In this document: in pieces, positions 1-12,400 of the stretch | Position numbering within the stretch: the stretch's first letter is position 1 | How the letters are laid out: each line of letters begins with the position of its first letter | NCBI GenBank assembly: GCA_016648135.1 | Contig: JADDOH010004213.1 | Coordinates: 115,259-179,258 of the forward strand | Length of the DNA: 64,000 bases | Origin: Agrypnia vestita | Taxonomy: Eukaryota > Arthropoda > Insecta > Trichoptera > Phryganeidae | Direction: 5' to 3' | Position numbers and translations under genes: made by a program | The notes under the pieces: model-generated | Seen by the model: only the letters and a program-made list of their open reading frames with translations | Databases searched by the model: none | What the model was told of the DNA's origin: nothing

Positions 1-382
1 AAGTGCAGAAACTAGATATACTAATTACATAAATTTTCGGGTTTCGTATCTACCTTATGCGTCGGAATCTCAGACGCTACGAGTAGAATGACAATCCTTG
101 TGTCAACGCATTAGTAGGCTAATAACTCGACGACAGGCCGGGGATAAACTACTGTTCTGGGTATACTGTGGTTGTACTGACATATTTAAAAAAGGATTTA
201 TTTACCCATCTTTACCCATTGGCAGCTTCAGAATCTAGTAAAAAAAATTTAACCTTTTTTAAATCACGGATATAGTTTTATTTTTGACCTGGACGGTCGT
301 CAGATTTTTTTTAATTGTAAAGGGATCGCATATTCAAAAAGGTAGAAAAGCACTACACTTAACCAAAGAATTATTACATTAC
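1..382. other. Probable ppk intron, no exon supported
   Basis: AT-rich sequence downstream (on the minus strand) of the last recognised ppk exon. I looked for the next exon. A minus-strand stretch at about 80-170 has SPAC-like residues but no good motif match and stops quickly, so it was not called. Confidence 0.4.
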
Positions 383-442
383 CTTGAGCTTTTGCCATAC
401 AAGTAACTTTTCCCGCGGAACAAATGGGTGTTGATTCGTTAC
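383..442 (-). CDS. ppk exon 10: short Cys exon before the missing TM2 exon
   Basis: Acceptor TTGTTTAG and donor G|GTAATG. Encodes RNESTPICSAGKVTCMAKAQ, matching the ppk pattern of 'TPICG...C...AQ' that follows the 'SMPR' motif. This is the last exon of the gene I can support; the next exon should carry the C-x-C-L-P-x-C motif and TM2. Confidence 0.8.
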
Positions 443-3400
443 CTAAACAACATAAAATAAAGTTGTAAATAACATGTTAAATATAATTGAGATTTCTTAA
501 TTCATTCTAACTTTCAAAACTGTAAAGACTTCTCAATAAAGAAACTCACGAGGCATAGATATTGAGACACACCCGCAAGAGGCCAAGGTGTAATTAGTGA
601 GGCACTCCAGTTCACAGTTCTTCTGAGAATAAACCTTGTAGTACTTCAGCCACCTTTCCGATGGGAAGAAGCATTGCCTCCTTTAATTAAACACACAAAC
701 AAAATAAATTGATTTTATTTACATTGAAAATTATTATTGTTTTATTCAAACGATTGATAAGTTGATAAATTACATGTAGGATTTTTAAAGTAACCCTCAC
801 ACTAAAGACCCTAGTAATCAAATGACGTTAAGCATTATAGATACCTACCTAGCTAAGAGCAGTTTTATGTGTGCGAAATCATAAGAATAATTTATCTGTC
901 CGTAACTAGGTACTTGTAACGTCTGTAACTTTTCTTTTAAAAAATTCTTTAATTTTATAATAAGTTTTTTAAAATTATTTTTGCTTTGATATAAAATCTT
1001 TTTTTTAAATAGACGAAATTCCCTCCTCCCCCATTACCCCGCCTTCACCCCATGATACATTTTTATACAAATCTACACCGTTTGACAGAGCTTATCGAAA
1101 TTTTGCATACTTTTTGGAACCGACATGTAAAAGTGCGTCACTTTTGCTATTGCCTGCAAAATCTTGTACATTTTTATTGATGTTTTGATTACATACATAG
1201 GTATGGTGTATAAGCCTACTTCAATGATTTATTCTATTTTGTATACCTTTAAAACATTGTGGAGGAGAATTGAAGACGTTTTCAGGTGTTCAACCTGCTG
1301 AAAATTGTTCAGTTGGCGCTTTGCTGGACCGATGACTGAACAAATTTCGAAAATTTATTGTACAAAAAATGTAGTTCTGAAAACCAAACCTTTTGGGATC
1401 ATAATTCCTGAGGCTTTCAGAGGTGGTCATCATAATAGGCTTGATGGCCACGATGACCTCCTGGCCGAGGGGGACCCTGAAGTACTGCTGAGACACTCGA
1501 GGGATTTCCGAGGGATTGTGAAGTAAGACCTGAAATACGACCAGGCATTGAGCTGATGCGATTATAAATACAAATATGAATAAATAAATAATGGAAAATG
1601 AATTATCATTATTTTATCAAAATTTTGGTGACAGCAACGATTTCCTCTTTACACCGCAATGGCCCGCCAAAATTAACTGACAAATTATTATTAGCTCCTA
1701 AATAGGCTCCCGAACGACGCGTTCACGTTTTTAGTGTTCACAATCACGAACTGCGAATTGATAACTGATATTTATGTCACAATCACTAACGGTGATTGGG
1801 TATCTGAAAATATCGTGATTCATGATTATATCTGAAAATATTCTCAACGACAATATATATTTATTAGGTCCTTACCGAAATTGCCGTTTTCTAATACTGG
1901 CTAGTTTGAAGTTCGATATCTTGCGTTTGACTTGGGATTCCAAATTCATAATCTTCAAAATTAGTTTTAATTTTTTTCCCGCATTGATTTTTTCTTTAAT
2001 ATCACTGTGTCTGTGATCGTGGAGAAAATGAAAAATGTGGTTATTTTCAAATATGATGATAGTACGTTTAATGGTGTTGCGTGGCCGTTTTATTAAATTT
2101 AATTATATTTATACTTCTTATTGTCTGTGTTTTTGACTGACTGTAAGTATTATGACTGTGGAGTGTATTTGTGTTTTGGTGATTAAAATATTCTTTGCGT
2201 ATTTGTAGTAATTTCGGCGTTTTTATATAGTCTGTCAAAACATTGTGTTGTTAACATTTATCCAATTCGTACCGAGACCCGATGGTCATGGGTGGGTTCA
2301 TTTTTAATATTTCATGGCCTTTTTGCATAGTTAACACTGCTCTAAGCGTAACAGAAAGTCCTGGCTTCCTGTTTGACATTGACTAGCAAATAGCTATCGA
2401 CGACGAGGTGTTCTCTTGGTGTTCGAGAATAATAAATTCATTTCATACGCACCTTGAATCCTTGCACCGGCCCACGACAGATGTAGTCCAGATCGTAGGA
2501 GTAAGCCCTCATCGCAATAGTGAGCCCAGCTTTAGTTCCCGCGCCCTGATAAACAATGTTCATTAAAGAGTTAATTAGTTATGTATCTATGTGTGCAACT
2601 GTATGGATATTTTTTTTAAATATTACGAAGTAAACGAATATCTTAAAGTTATTAAAATCATTGCAAATTCTGTCAGTTTGTTTACTTACAATTTTTGTTT
2701 TAAAAAGCACTAAAAAATATTTTATTTCGTGTGTGAATTTTTTACATGATTGTTGATATTATAGAATTTTCAAAAAAATGTCACATAATAAATTAAGATA
2801 AATTATTATACATGTTTCATGTCTCATAAAGAAGCTATTTTTATATGGGAATGCATATATGGACTTCTTTATTGGATGTCCATTAGGCTTACGACCTGAC
2901 TTATGACCTTGTGCGTCATTTAAAGTGATCACATTAGTCAAAGACGTCCATACATGCTTGTGTTCTCCTCTTTTGTACTCTCGGTAAGGTGGCCGGCCTG
3001 AATACATCACAAAATAGCTTCGTCTCTGTCAGAAATCTATAATTTATCTTAGTTATTGATAATCCCCCTGTGGACAAAATTCAGTTATTGTGTTCTTAGA
3101 GCATACTAATAAATATATTGTCAGATAATAACTTGCTGTTCATGACAAAACTATAATTACCATTTGATCAATTAGGTCATATTTGTCATGATATAACTAT
3201 TTAAATTTTCTTTGTGTAATTTCCTTACTTCAAAAGTTACTTACCGTTCCTCTCACGGGATACGTGTCCAGGGGAGCCGTGGCGGGGTATCCCTTTTCCA
3301 GAGACCACCCTTCTGACATCTTACCGTGGTTCAAATAGTTATACTGAGATTGCAACCTGGAAATTGTTCGAGACACGATCAATCAATTGGCTGCTCGTCC

Positions 3401-6400
3401 GCTTCGTGAGCTTGCCTTTGCATAAAGTAAATGTAATAAGGTAAAAGTTGAGTTTGTCATCCTTCAAAAGCGCTATCACCGCACTTCAGTGGCTTAAGAA
3501 TGTGTGTTTTTATTTTTTGTTGTGTTCTCTCTTCTTTTTTTATTTTTACCATGCTTTAATAATATACTTTATATTTTTAATGCATTTTCATACTAAACTA
3601 TCTTTAAAGTTTATTTTTTACCTTCTTAATTACCTTGTGGGATATAAAAACAAAAACAGCAATATCAACAAAAAAAATAGAATGCAGTCATTGAGGATTA
3701 CTAATTTATAATGTACTGAATTCGAGATTTTATAGGAAACATAGCGTATAAATTTAAAGGAAATACGATTTTTCAAGGGAAAGATACATAAAATGTAGAA
3801 TTCTTTTTACAGTTTGTAGAAGTACATTTTAAATTAGTAGGTAATTCTCAGTGACTGCATTCGATTAGTAGATAATCCTCGGTGACTGCATTCGAAACAT
3901 TTTTAAAACATTAATTCCTTGGATATTGTTGCCTTTGCATTTATACCCTACATATTGCATGTTTTGAAAATATACTGTTATAATTTATTTCCACATATTT
4001 GTGTTCTGTGCATAATGTATTTTTGTGGGAACATCTATGTAGACGGTAGCAAATTTTTATGTGTTCCTTTCTCTCTGTTTGTTTTCCAAATAAAATATAT
4101 AAACCAACAATACTGCGCTGTATGGGTGGCGTCTGTTTTTAGCTATTCAAGATGTTGCAATATTTGTTTAGAGTGCGGGCGAAGTTCAGAGCCTTCTGGA
4201 CGAATCAAGGCGTCCGTTATTTTGACTGGGTGGTTTTTCACGCACAGACGAATGTACATTACAACTTCTGGATTTTCGTTTGCACTACAAAATAAAGAAT
4301 GTATAATCATAGACTTCTAATTCCACTTACTCGTCCATCCGGAAAAGCTCCTCCGCGTTGAGCATGTTGAAGGAAAAGCACAGTCCTTCATCCGTCAGTA
4401 TGGGGCTGAAGAGAGTGCTGCAGTTGTCTATGGAGGTTTTCCATTTGCAAATCCACATCATTTCGTCGAAATTGGGAGCGACCTACATACATAGTAACGT
4501 TATATCATAATTATACAGGATGTAGACATCCACAATACTTTACAGGTGGATTATTGCCCTAATTATGAGTCGAAAATGTCGAAGCAACATGACCGTATAG
4601 TCATGGAGTTATGCGACATAAAAAATAGCATTTTTTTTCAATATTTCTGACATATTTTTTTTACGTTGTTACATATTACAGTTACATATTACAGTAACTT
4701 ATATCGATTACGAAAAATAGTTTCAATAAAAGTTAAATAAAATAATTAAAACCCCGAAAATTCCAAAAGGAATGTGAACTGGAATTGAAAAGTTTTTATC
4801 ATTTTATTTGACTTAACACTTTGACTGCTGAACGATTTTCTTCGACATCATCTTCGGTGCTGAAAATTTAGCCAATATTTAAAATTCTTAAGAGAATGAT
4901 TTTAGGGATAATTCATTGATGTTTAGCCCCATAAACCCATTAGTTCTCTACGGGCGGTCGGCACCGCCATAAACAAATCACTGTTTTTTCAATGGCAAAT
5001 GTCGTGTAGTGCATTTACACCCACCCAAAAATATATCTGCCAATATTATTCACTAAAATTATTTATAAATTATTTTTCAAAAATTATTATTGTTGCATAT
5101 CTTATCTTATTCAGATATTTTACAATTCTCTGTAGTTACACGTCTAAATTTCGTCTGTTGGATTATTTTTTTTGTATATATTTTTCATATTTATTTTTAA
5201 TCAACATGATACAGTAGCCGGCAAACATCTTGAAATTCTGCGGCGTAGTGGGGGGACGTTTGCGCATCTACCTTCCCACCAACGAGACCCAAATTTCGTC
5301 TTCTGCGCATTCCCCCACTTAGCCAAAGAATTTCATGAAGTTTGCCGGCAACTGTATAATGTTTCTCAAAGGCGTAGGATTTTAAGGTTAGTGATAAAAT
5401 ACAAAAAAATATAGAAAATATAATACATAATTTTGACATTTCAAACTCAAGCAGTTCATATTATAAAATACATGAAAAAACCATGCCGTAAAAGTACTGT
5501 GCAGTTTTACATAAAACTGTAAATGTAAATGGTAAACAAATAAAAAAAATGAAAAAATTTGGTTGGTCAGAGTATTCAGGGCGAAAATAAAACCTATTTA
5601 CATTTACTGTGCTAATTTTTTTTCAGCATAATTTACTCCGTTTCCTTTTTATTCGGTTAGTGTCTTTAGTACAAAATTTAGGAAAGTGTAGTTTCACTAA
5701 AAGCCAATGTCAGCTTGTTGGATTATTCCTGCCTATTAATTATCATAGCTTCTGCTCTAGATTGCTTTTATGAGAATGGTTGATGCATTTTTATATATAA
5801 ATGAAAATATTAATATCAGTAGGTAATATTTTTTATGAAAAAGTCTTATGGAACACTACTGTACTCATCCTTTACTCGCTACACAGTAGACATTGTCTCA
5901 ATTCAGTAAGTGCGCAGTTTGTAGTAAGTGCCCACAAAGTATCTTCGAAAAAAATGACACTAGATAGTCACTTCTACACAAATATACGAAGGCTCTAATT
6001 GAAAAATTGAAAAATCAAATTGAAAAAAAAATCACTGAAAATGGCTATATTACGGAAAAGTAATCATTACACAATGAAAATTGTTTTTCCACACAAATTG
6101 GAAAAATGTAAACGCCTATAGGCGTTTTCAGCACTGGACGTGTTAAAGTGAATGAATTTTTCATATTAGATATAAGTTACTGTAATATCCAACGTTTTGT
6201 AAAAAATAAGTCAGAAATATTGGAAAAACTAGTTGCTTCGACATTTTCGACTCATAATTAAGGCAGGAATCTACCTGTAAAGTATTGTGGACTAGCTCTG
6301 TTACACCCTGTATATTATATTTCACTACAGTGATTAGGTTTCATGCCTAATGAAGTACCTACGTTAAAAATAAAAAATAAAATAATTCTAAAATCTATAT

Positions 6401-9400
6401 TCATGTGTCTCATATCTAGTAGCAAAAACTTTGGGGGAGTCTTCTTCATTCAATTTTGAAAAGAAACTATCATTTAACTTTGGATGAAATCTAAACAGTT
6501 AAGGAGATAAGCGACATTAAATTTATTAAATATTTCTGATTATCAAGCGTTAGACTATCAAGAAATTTATTTATATCGAATGTTAAAAATTCATTTGCTT
6601 CGATTCAAGACAAATAAAATTATTGTAATCGTGCAGAAATATGAACCAATTTTTTTTTGTAAGGTTTTAATCAGATTATGTGATTTGTATCAAAGAAAAT
6701 GAATTTGTGATATTCAATATAATTTATTTTCATGATATTTTAAGGTTCTACAGAAGATAAATCAGAAGTATTGAAAAAATGCAAACTTGCGAAGAGGTCT
6801 CCGCAGAAGTTTTAGGTACTAGCTGTGAGACACACTGTATATGTTTTTTAATAATACTATTATTCTTATATTATATATATAAATAAATATCATATATATA
6901 TATAAATACTCAAACGCGAGTTAAGCTTAACGAAAACAGCGTAACATCTTTAGGGCCGGTTTTTGCAAGTTGGTTTTAAGTAAAAGTTCGTCTAAAGCAT
7001 AGATTTTTACGGAAACGATATTTTGATTGGCGGAGAACGCAAAAATCTATACTTTAGACAAAATATTACTATAAACCGAGTTAATGCAACCGACCCTTAG
7101 TAGCGTTAGTGACGGAGATTGTTCAATAGAGAATTATATATTTTGATTATTTATTAATCAAAAATAGAGTTATTTCAAGCTTTTTTAAAAATAAATTGAC
7201 TACTTGCGGCTGGTAAATAGTGGTGAAATTGCGAACTATTGTCTATTTGCCATCCTCAGACCAATGAGTATGTAGCTAGTTCTCACCGATAGGAGCAAGC
7301 CGAGACTCTTGTGATCCGTGAAGTTATTTCCTTCCGTTAGCACGTGGTTATCGCACAAAAGTGATATCGCTTCGAAATCCTTCCGTCTAGAAATAAATTA
7401 AATCAAAGATTAAATTACACAAAATGGTTTCTCGAAAATAAAAATTCGAGTAACAAACTGGGCTCAAAAGTCATAACCTATTCCTTTATTAATAGAGGTA
7501 GGTACCTACCCCTATGGTACAGTGTAACAGTGGCGGATTTATAGTAGCGCATGTCGCAATTTCAAGAGGGCCCTCGAATCACTGAGAAAAGGGGTGTTTT
7601 ATTTATTTATATATTCTAAAACAATGGTGATAGATATGAACAATATTGGTTGGACTACGCCTGTCTCACTAGAAGAGGCAGGCATAGTTTACAATGCTGC
7701 TTACAAAAGAACAAGTACTTAACTCCTTATTTAAATTTGGTGTAAATAAAAATAGTGAGATAAAATGCAGTATGCAGTAATTACAACAGACATAATCTAA
7801 TTTGTTAGGATAAGTGTAATTTTTTGTCTGCCCATATTTCCAATCCAGTCATTTATTTGGTATTTTTTATTTTTGGTCTATTATCATAGGATTATTTATA
7901 TTGATTTAAATTTTGAAATATGCTGTTAAAAAAGTCTGGATCCAAACTAGTTGAGACACTTTATAATAAGTAGTATGTGTTCTTGGATTTGTAAATTAAG
8001 TTTGTTTGCTCGTGTGACAATTATCGTTCATTTTAAAATGTGTTTTTTTGTTTGTTTGTGCATTTTAGAGTAACCATGAATCACGGAGTAAACAAGTTAC
8101 CTACTATAAACTCATTCGTATAAGTGGAAACTGATTAAATTTTTACTGCTCGCTTTTAATTTAATCAAATAAAACAATGCTAATTTATTAGCTAATTACG
8201 TATTGCATTGACCGTCGGAGTACACACAAAACATACAGTATGCTAGTAAATATGGAATATATAGTAACAATTTCATGCCTGGACGTGCGCGCAGTTCTTA
8301 CAAAAAAATAGACCTTTAGATTTAAATTCGCTACAGTACGAAAAATTTACTTGCTATAGAACTACATGAAATTCGCAGAAAAAAGATAGGGCGAATATAA
8401 TACGGCTTCAGTAGGTATATATTCAGTTTAATACGAAATTTTTACAGATTAAAGAAAAAAAAATGCGTGCAAATAAGTAAAATATGGGAAGCATTTATAT
8501 GATGTTGTGTACCTACAGAAACAGTTGTGAGTAAAAAAAACTCTAGCCGTAGCTACAGATTACTGGTTCTTCTTTAAGTGTCCTGTTGACGGTGACCCGA
8601 GAGAAACCATCTCTATCTCGGGTAGCTCGCAGTAGTTCCTCGACTTTTCTTATCCCTGTCCATTCTCGGATATTTCTGATACAGGACATATGTTTTCTTC
8701 AGACTCCTCTGCAGCCTTCAATCTTCACTTCGACAACTAACTGATGTGGGGTATATATTCCCCCTCTCATTATGTGACCTAAATACGACGTCTTACGGAG
8801 TGTTGTGATTGTTGTAAACAGTTCTCTTTGGACATTCGCTCTGTGTAAGACTTTGGTATTAGTTATCATGTCGATCCAGGATATCTTTAACACTCTGCGG
8901 TGAATCCACATTTCGAACGCTTTTAAGCGCTTACGACTAAAATTTTAAATTCTATTTTTATAAGACAAGGATAAAGCAAATGTTCATAGTTAGCCATGTA
9001 CTTACAAAACAAATATTAGGTCCTTACATATGAAATTGGCGTTTAGTATGGGAGGAACATAAAGCTGATTTTTTTTTATTATAATATATTTATTTAATCA
9101 AAGTATGTACCATTGCTATCTATACACTTTTGCCATCTCATAGGTAGTTCATCGATCCCTTTACTAAAAAAACCATTTGGACGGGAATCAATAAAATCTT
9201 TGAAGGCGGTTTGGACTGCCCCATCGGAGTTGAATTTTTTCCTTTGCAAGAAGTTATCCAAATTTCGAAAAAATGGTAATCTGTTGGGGCAAGGTCCGGA
9301 GAGTACGGTGGATGTCTTAGACATTCCAATTGAAGCTCCTCTAATTTGGTAGCCGTCTGTTGTGCAGTGTGTGGTCTAGCGTTATCATGAAGCAGCAGTG

Positions 9401-12400
9401 GCCTAGAGCGATTAACCAGCCTCGGTTGTTTAGCAGCTAGCTTTTCCATCATGGTTTGCAGTTGCTGACAATAGACATCTGCCGTAATCGTCTGGCCATA
9501 TTTAAGAAAGCTGTAGTGAACGACACCAGCACTAGTCCACCAAACGCTCACAAGTAACTTTTTTGGAGTCAATTTTCGCTTGGGGCATGGTTTGGCTGGT
9601 TCGGCAGGGTTCCGCCATTGCGATGAGCGCTTCCGATTATCGTACAGGATCCACTTTTCATCACAGGTAATGATTCGATTTAAAATCCCTTCATTTTGTG
9701 CCGGTTGAGTAATGCAACGCAGCAGTCAACGCGCGTTTGTTGATTTGCTTCACTCAATTCGTGAGGTACCCACCTTTCAAGCTTTTTCACCTTACCAATT
9801 TGCTTCAAGTGGATTAAAACAGTTTTATCACTACCACCGACCTCAGCCTGCAGCTAACTCGATGTGGTTTGCGATGGATCCGCTTCCACAATAGCCTTCA
9901 ATTCTTCATTATCAACTTTGGTCTCCGGCCGTCCACGGGGCTTGTTCTGCAGGTCGAAATTTCCAGAACGAAAACGTTGGAACCAAAAACGCACTGTGTT
10001 TTTTTTTGCAGCACCGTCGCCATACACATCATTAATCCTTCGAGCCGTTTCTGCAGCACCGGTGCCACGGTGGAACTCGTACTCGTAAATAACGCGATAT
10101 TTCAAGTTTTTCATTTTGTAAACTGAGTGACGCAAAGAAAAAAACAATTGAGGAAAAAACAAATGAATTATAATTTTCAAAACACAAATATATGAGTAAA
10201 TAGCTGTATAAATTTGGATTTGGAATTCCTAACCAAAGAGAAGATATTTGAGATCAAATTTGCCAGTACGGCAAAACGCCAATTTCATATGTAAGCACCT
10301 AATATTTGTACATCTAGAATATTACCCTTCTGTTTCCTCCTAAATATTTAACAAATAATTTGGCAATGCAGTAATATAATGAAAATGCCTTCAAAATTGA
10401 AAAGGTTATATTATGTACCTACTTGTTTATTTATTGAATAAAATTGTGTTCTTCTTTATTATTTTAAGAAATATTTGAAACACATATGATATTTATAATT
10501 TTATAGATTGTTTTGCAAAAATTATAAAAAATCCAAAAGTTATAAAAGGGAAGATTCTCAGAAAAAGGGCAGCATTTTTTCGGCATTATTCGGATCAGTT
10601 GGTCAGAGAGCATTTTTAGTAATTTTTCAAATCAGTATCTTCGTGCCAGTTTTTTAAATCTTTTTTCCTTTTGGTCGCTATTTTTGAAGGATTTTCCCTT
10701 TGGTCGCTCAATATAATTTATAATTTCATTTCGTATTTTATTAATATTTATTTCGAACGATAAAAGAATTATTAAATTAAATTCATCGGCAAAGGTGGAG
10801 TTTAAAGTCGTCGTATTTTATTTCCGATTTGCCGGTGAGTTCCAGCCAGGAACCATGAAGAGATTTGAGAGTCGTGTAGACATCGATCAGTCTCTTTTCC
10901 CGGGGCTGGAACGAACACTTTTTATGTTAGAATACTCATATTACATACAAATTGGTACGTACGTATGTATGACGTACTAATGGGGACCTTTTACATGTTA
11001 TTTACATACACTGCCTAAATAAAGGGGTACGCAAAAATCTAGCTCGATTGAAATTTTCATAAAGAGACCCCTTTTTAGCCTAATAGTACTGGGCCTAATA
11101 TTATAATTTAAGCCGAATAATTCCGAGACTTACTCCTCGGCTGTAAAGTTGTCCTCGCTTCGGTGGAACATTTCAGTGAAGTTGTAAACCGACTGACGAG
11201 ATTTGGTTTCCGAGCAGATCGTAATTGCAGGAAAAGATATCTAAAACCAGAACCGAAAAATATTTTAACTACTTCATTTTTTGTATTTTGAGTTAAGATT
11301 TTTTAATATAAAATGTTTTATCGGAGGCTTCCCGTATAAAATGTAAAAATGCCTTAAAATAGAACGTTAAAAATGTACCTCCTGTAAATAACATTTTATT
11401 TATAGGAGGTACGCGGGTGGCGATGTAACATATTTTTACATATAAATAGGGATGTATTTACATCCATATAATTAATCCCATATAATTATTTAATTTTAAC
11501 ATGTACGTGATGATTAAAAATGGTGCAATCAAACATTAATTCTTTAATTTGGTAACGTTTTAGCCACCAATAAAGAATAAAATATGTAGGAAAAAAAAAA
11601 AACTTTTTTTTTGTAGGAACATGTTTTATGCATGGGTGATATGTGGGACCTATAAGTGGGAGCTATAAGCGATGGTAGGAATGTCCAAAAAATTAAAAAA
11701 CTGTTTTGAATGCAGTCACCGAGGATTACTAACTTAAAATGTACTCAATTCTAGATTTTATGTACCTAACTATATCCCATTTAAAAACATGTTTACTACA
11801 GATTTATAAGATGTATTTCTTATAAATTCTCAAATACAGAACACATTATAAAATAGTACCTAATCCTCGATAACTGCATTAATTCCTGTTAAAAGCATCT
11901 TTGTATTTGTAATTTCACTATAGCTACAAAAAATGTGATTTCATTAAAACTTACGAGTTATTTATTTTATTTTTAATTAATGAAGATAGAAATGAATACA
12001 ATTAATCGTAAATGATCATTTCCAAAATTTTACTCGATAGATATAGGCAACTTTGAGATAGGTCTGTAATTTTCTACTTCGTCTATATTGCCTGATTTTT
12101 GTATACGCGATATTAAAGCTTCCATTTTGTAGAAAAAATGTCTGTCTCTTTCGGAGAAATTCGTATGTTAAGCGGTCAAGTGGATTCTTTTTTTTTAGAT
12201 AGCTTCAGGTAAAATAGTTTCTTTATGATACAGAATTCTTTATTGAAAATAAAATAATAAATATCTACATGTTGCAGTGACAGTGAATATTACATTTTTT
12301 ATATGTGTTTAACTGTCCCTAGAAAAGTTAAAACTTGTGTTTGGGGTTTTTTCATTTGTTATTTTTATAGAGACGGAGATTACCAAAGGAGATAGTAACA

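Larger units (their letters stand above)
7387..11133. other. ppk intron between exons 4 and 3
   Basis: A 3.7-kb intron. It holds an old LINE fragment (8570-8930), a mariner copy (9016-10302) and AT-rich sequence without other recognisable content. The ORFs seen on the plus strand between 9712 and 10126 are antisense shadows of the mariner transposase. Confidence 0.7.

Noticed and set aside
60..180. The ppk exon with the C-x-C-L-P-x-C motif and TM2
   Set aside because: A minus-strand reading near 100-150 has SPAC but lacks the paired cysteines, the right phase context and a TM2; it also stops soon.
5172..5439. Two overlapping 80-codon ORFs on opposite strands
   Set aside because: Both run through the palindromic CAGT-ended MITE (5212-5354), whose symmetry creates open frames on both strands.
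9712..10126. Plus-strand ORFs of 60-85 codons
   Set aside because: They lie antisense to the mariner transposase and are shadows of it.
10795..10980. A further ppk exon or gene near an inverted GTTCCAGCC / GGCTGGAAC pair
   Set aside because: The ppk exons on both sides already join in phase, and the sequence has no channel motif; it is probably an old repeat.
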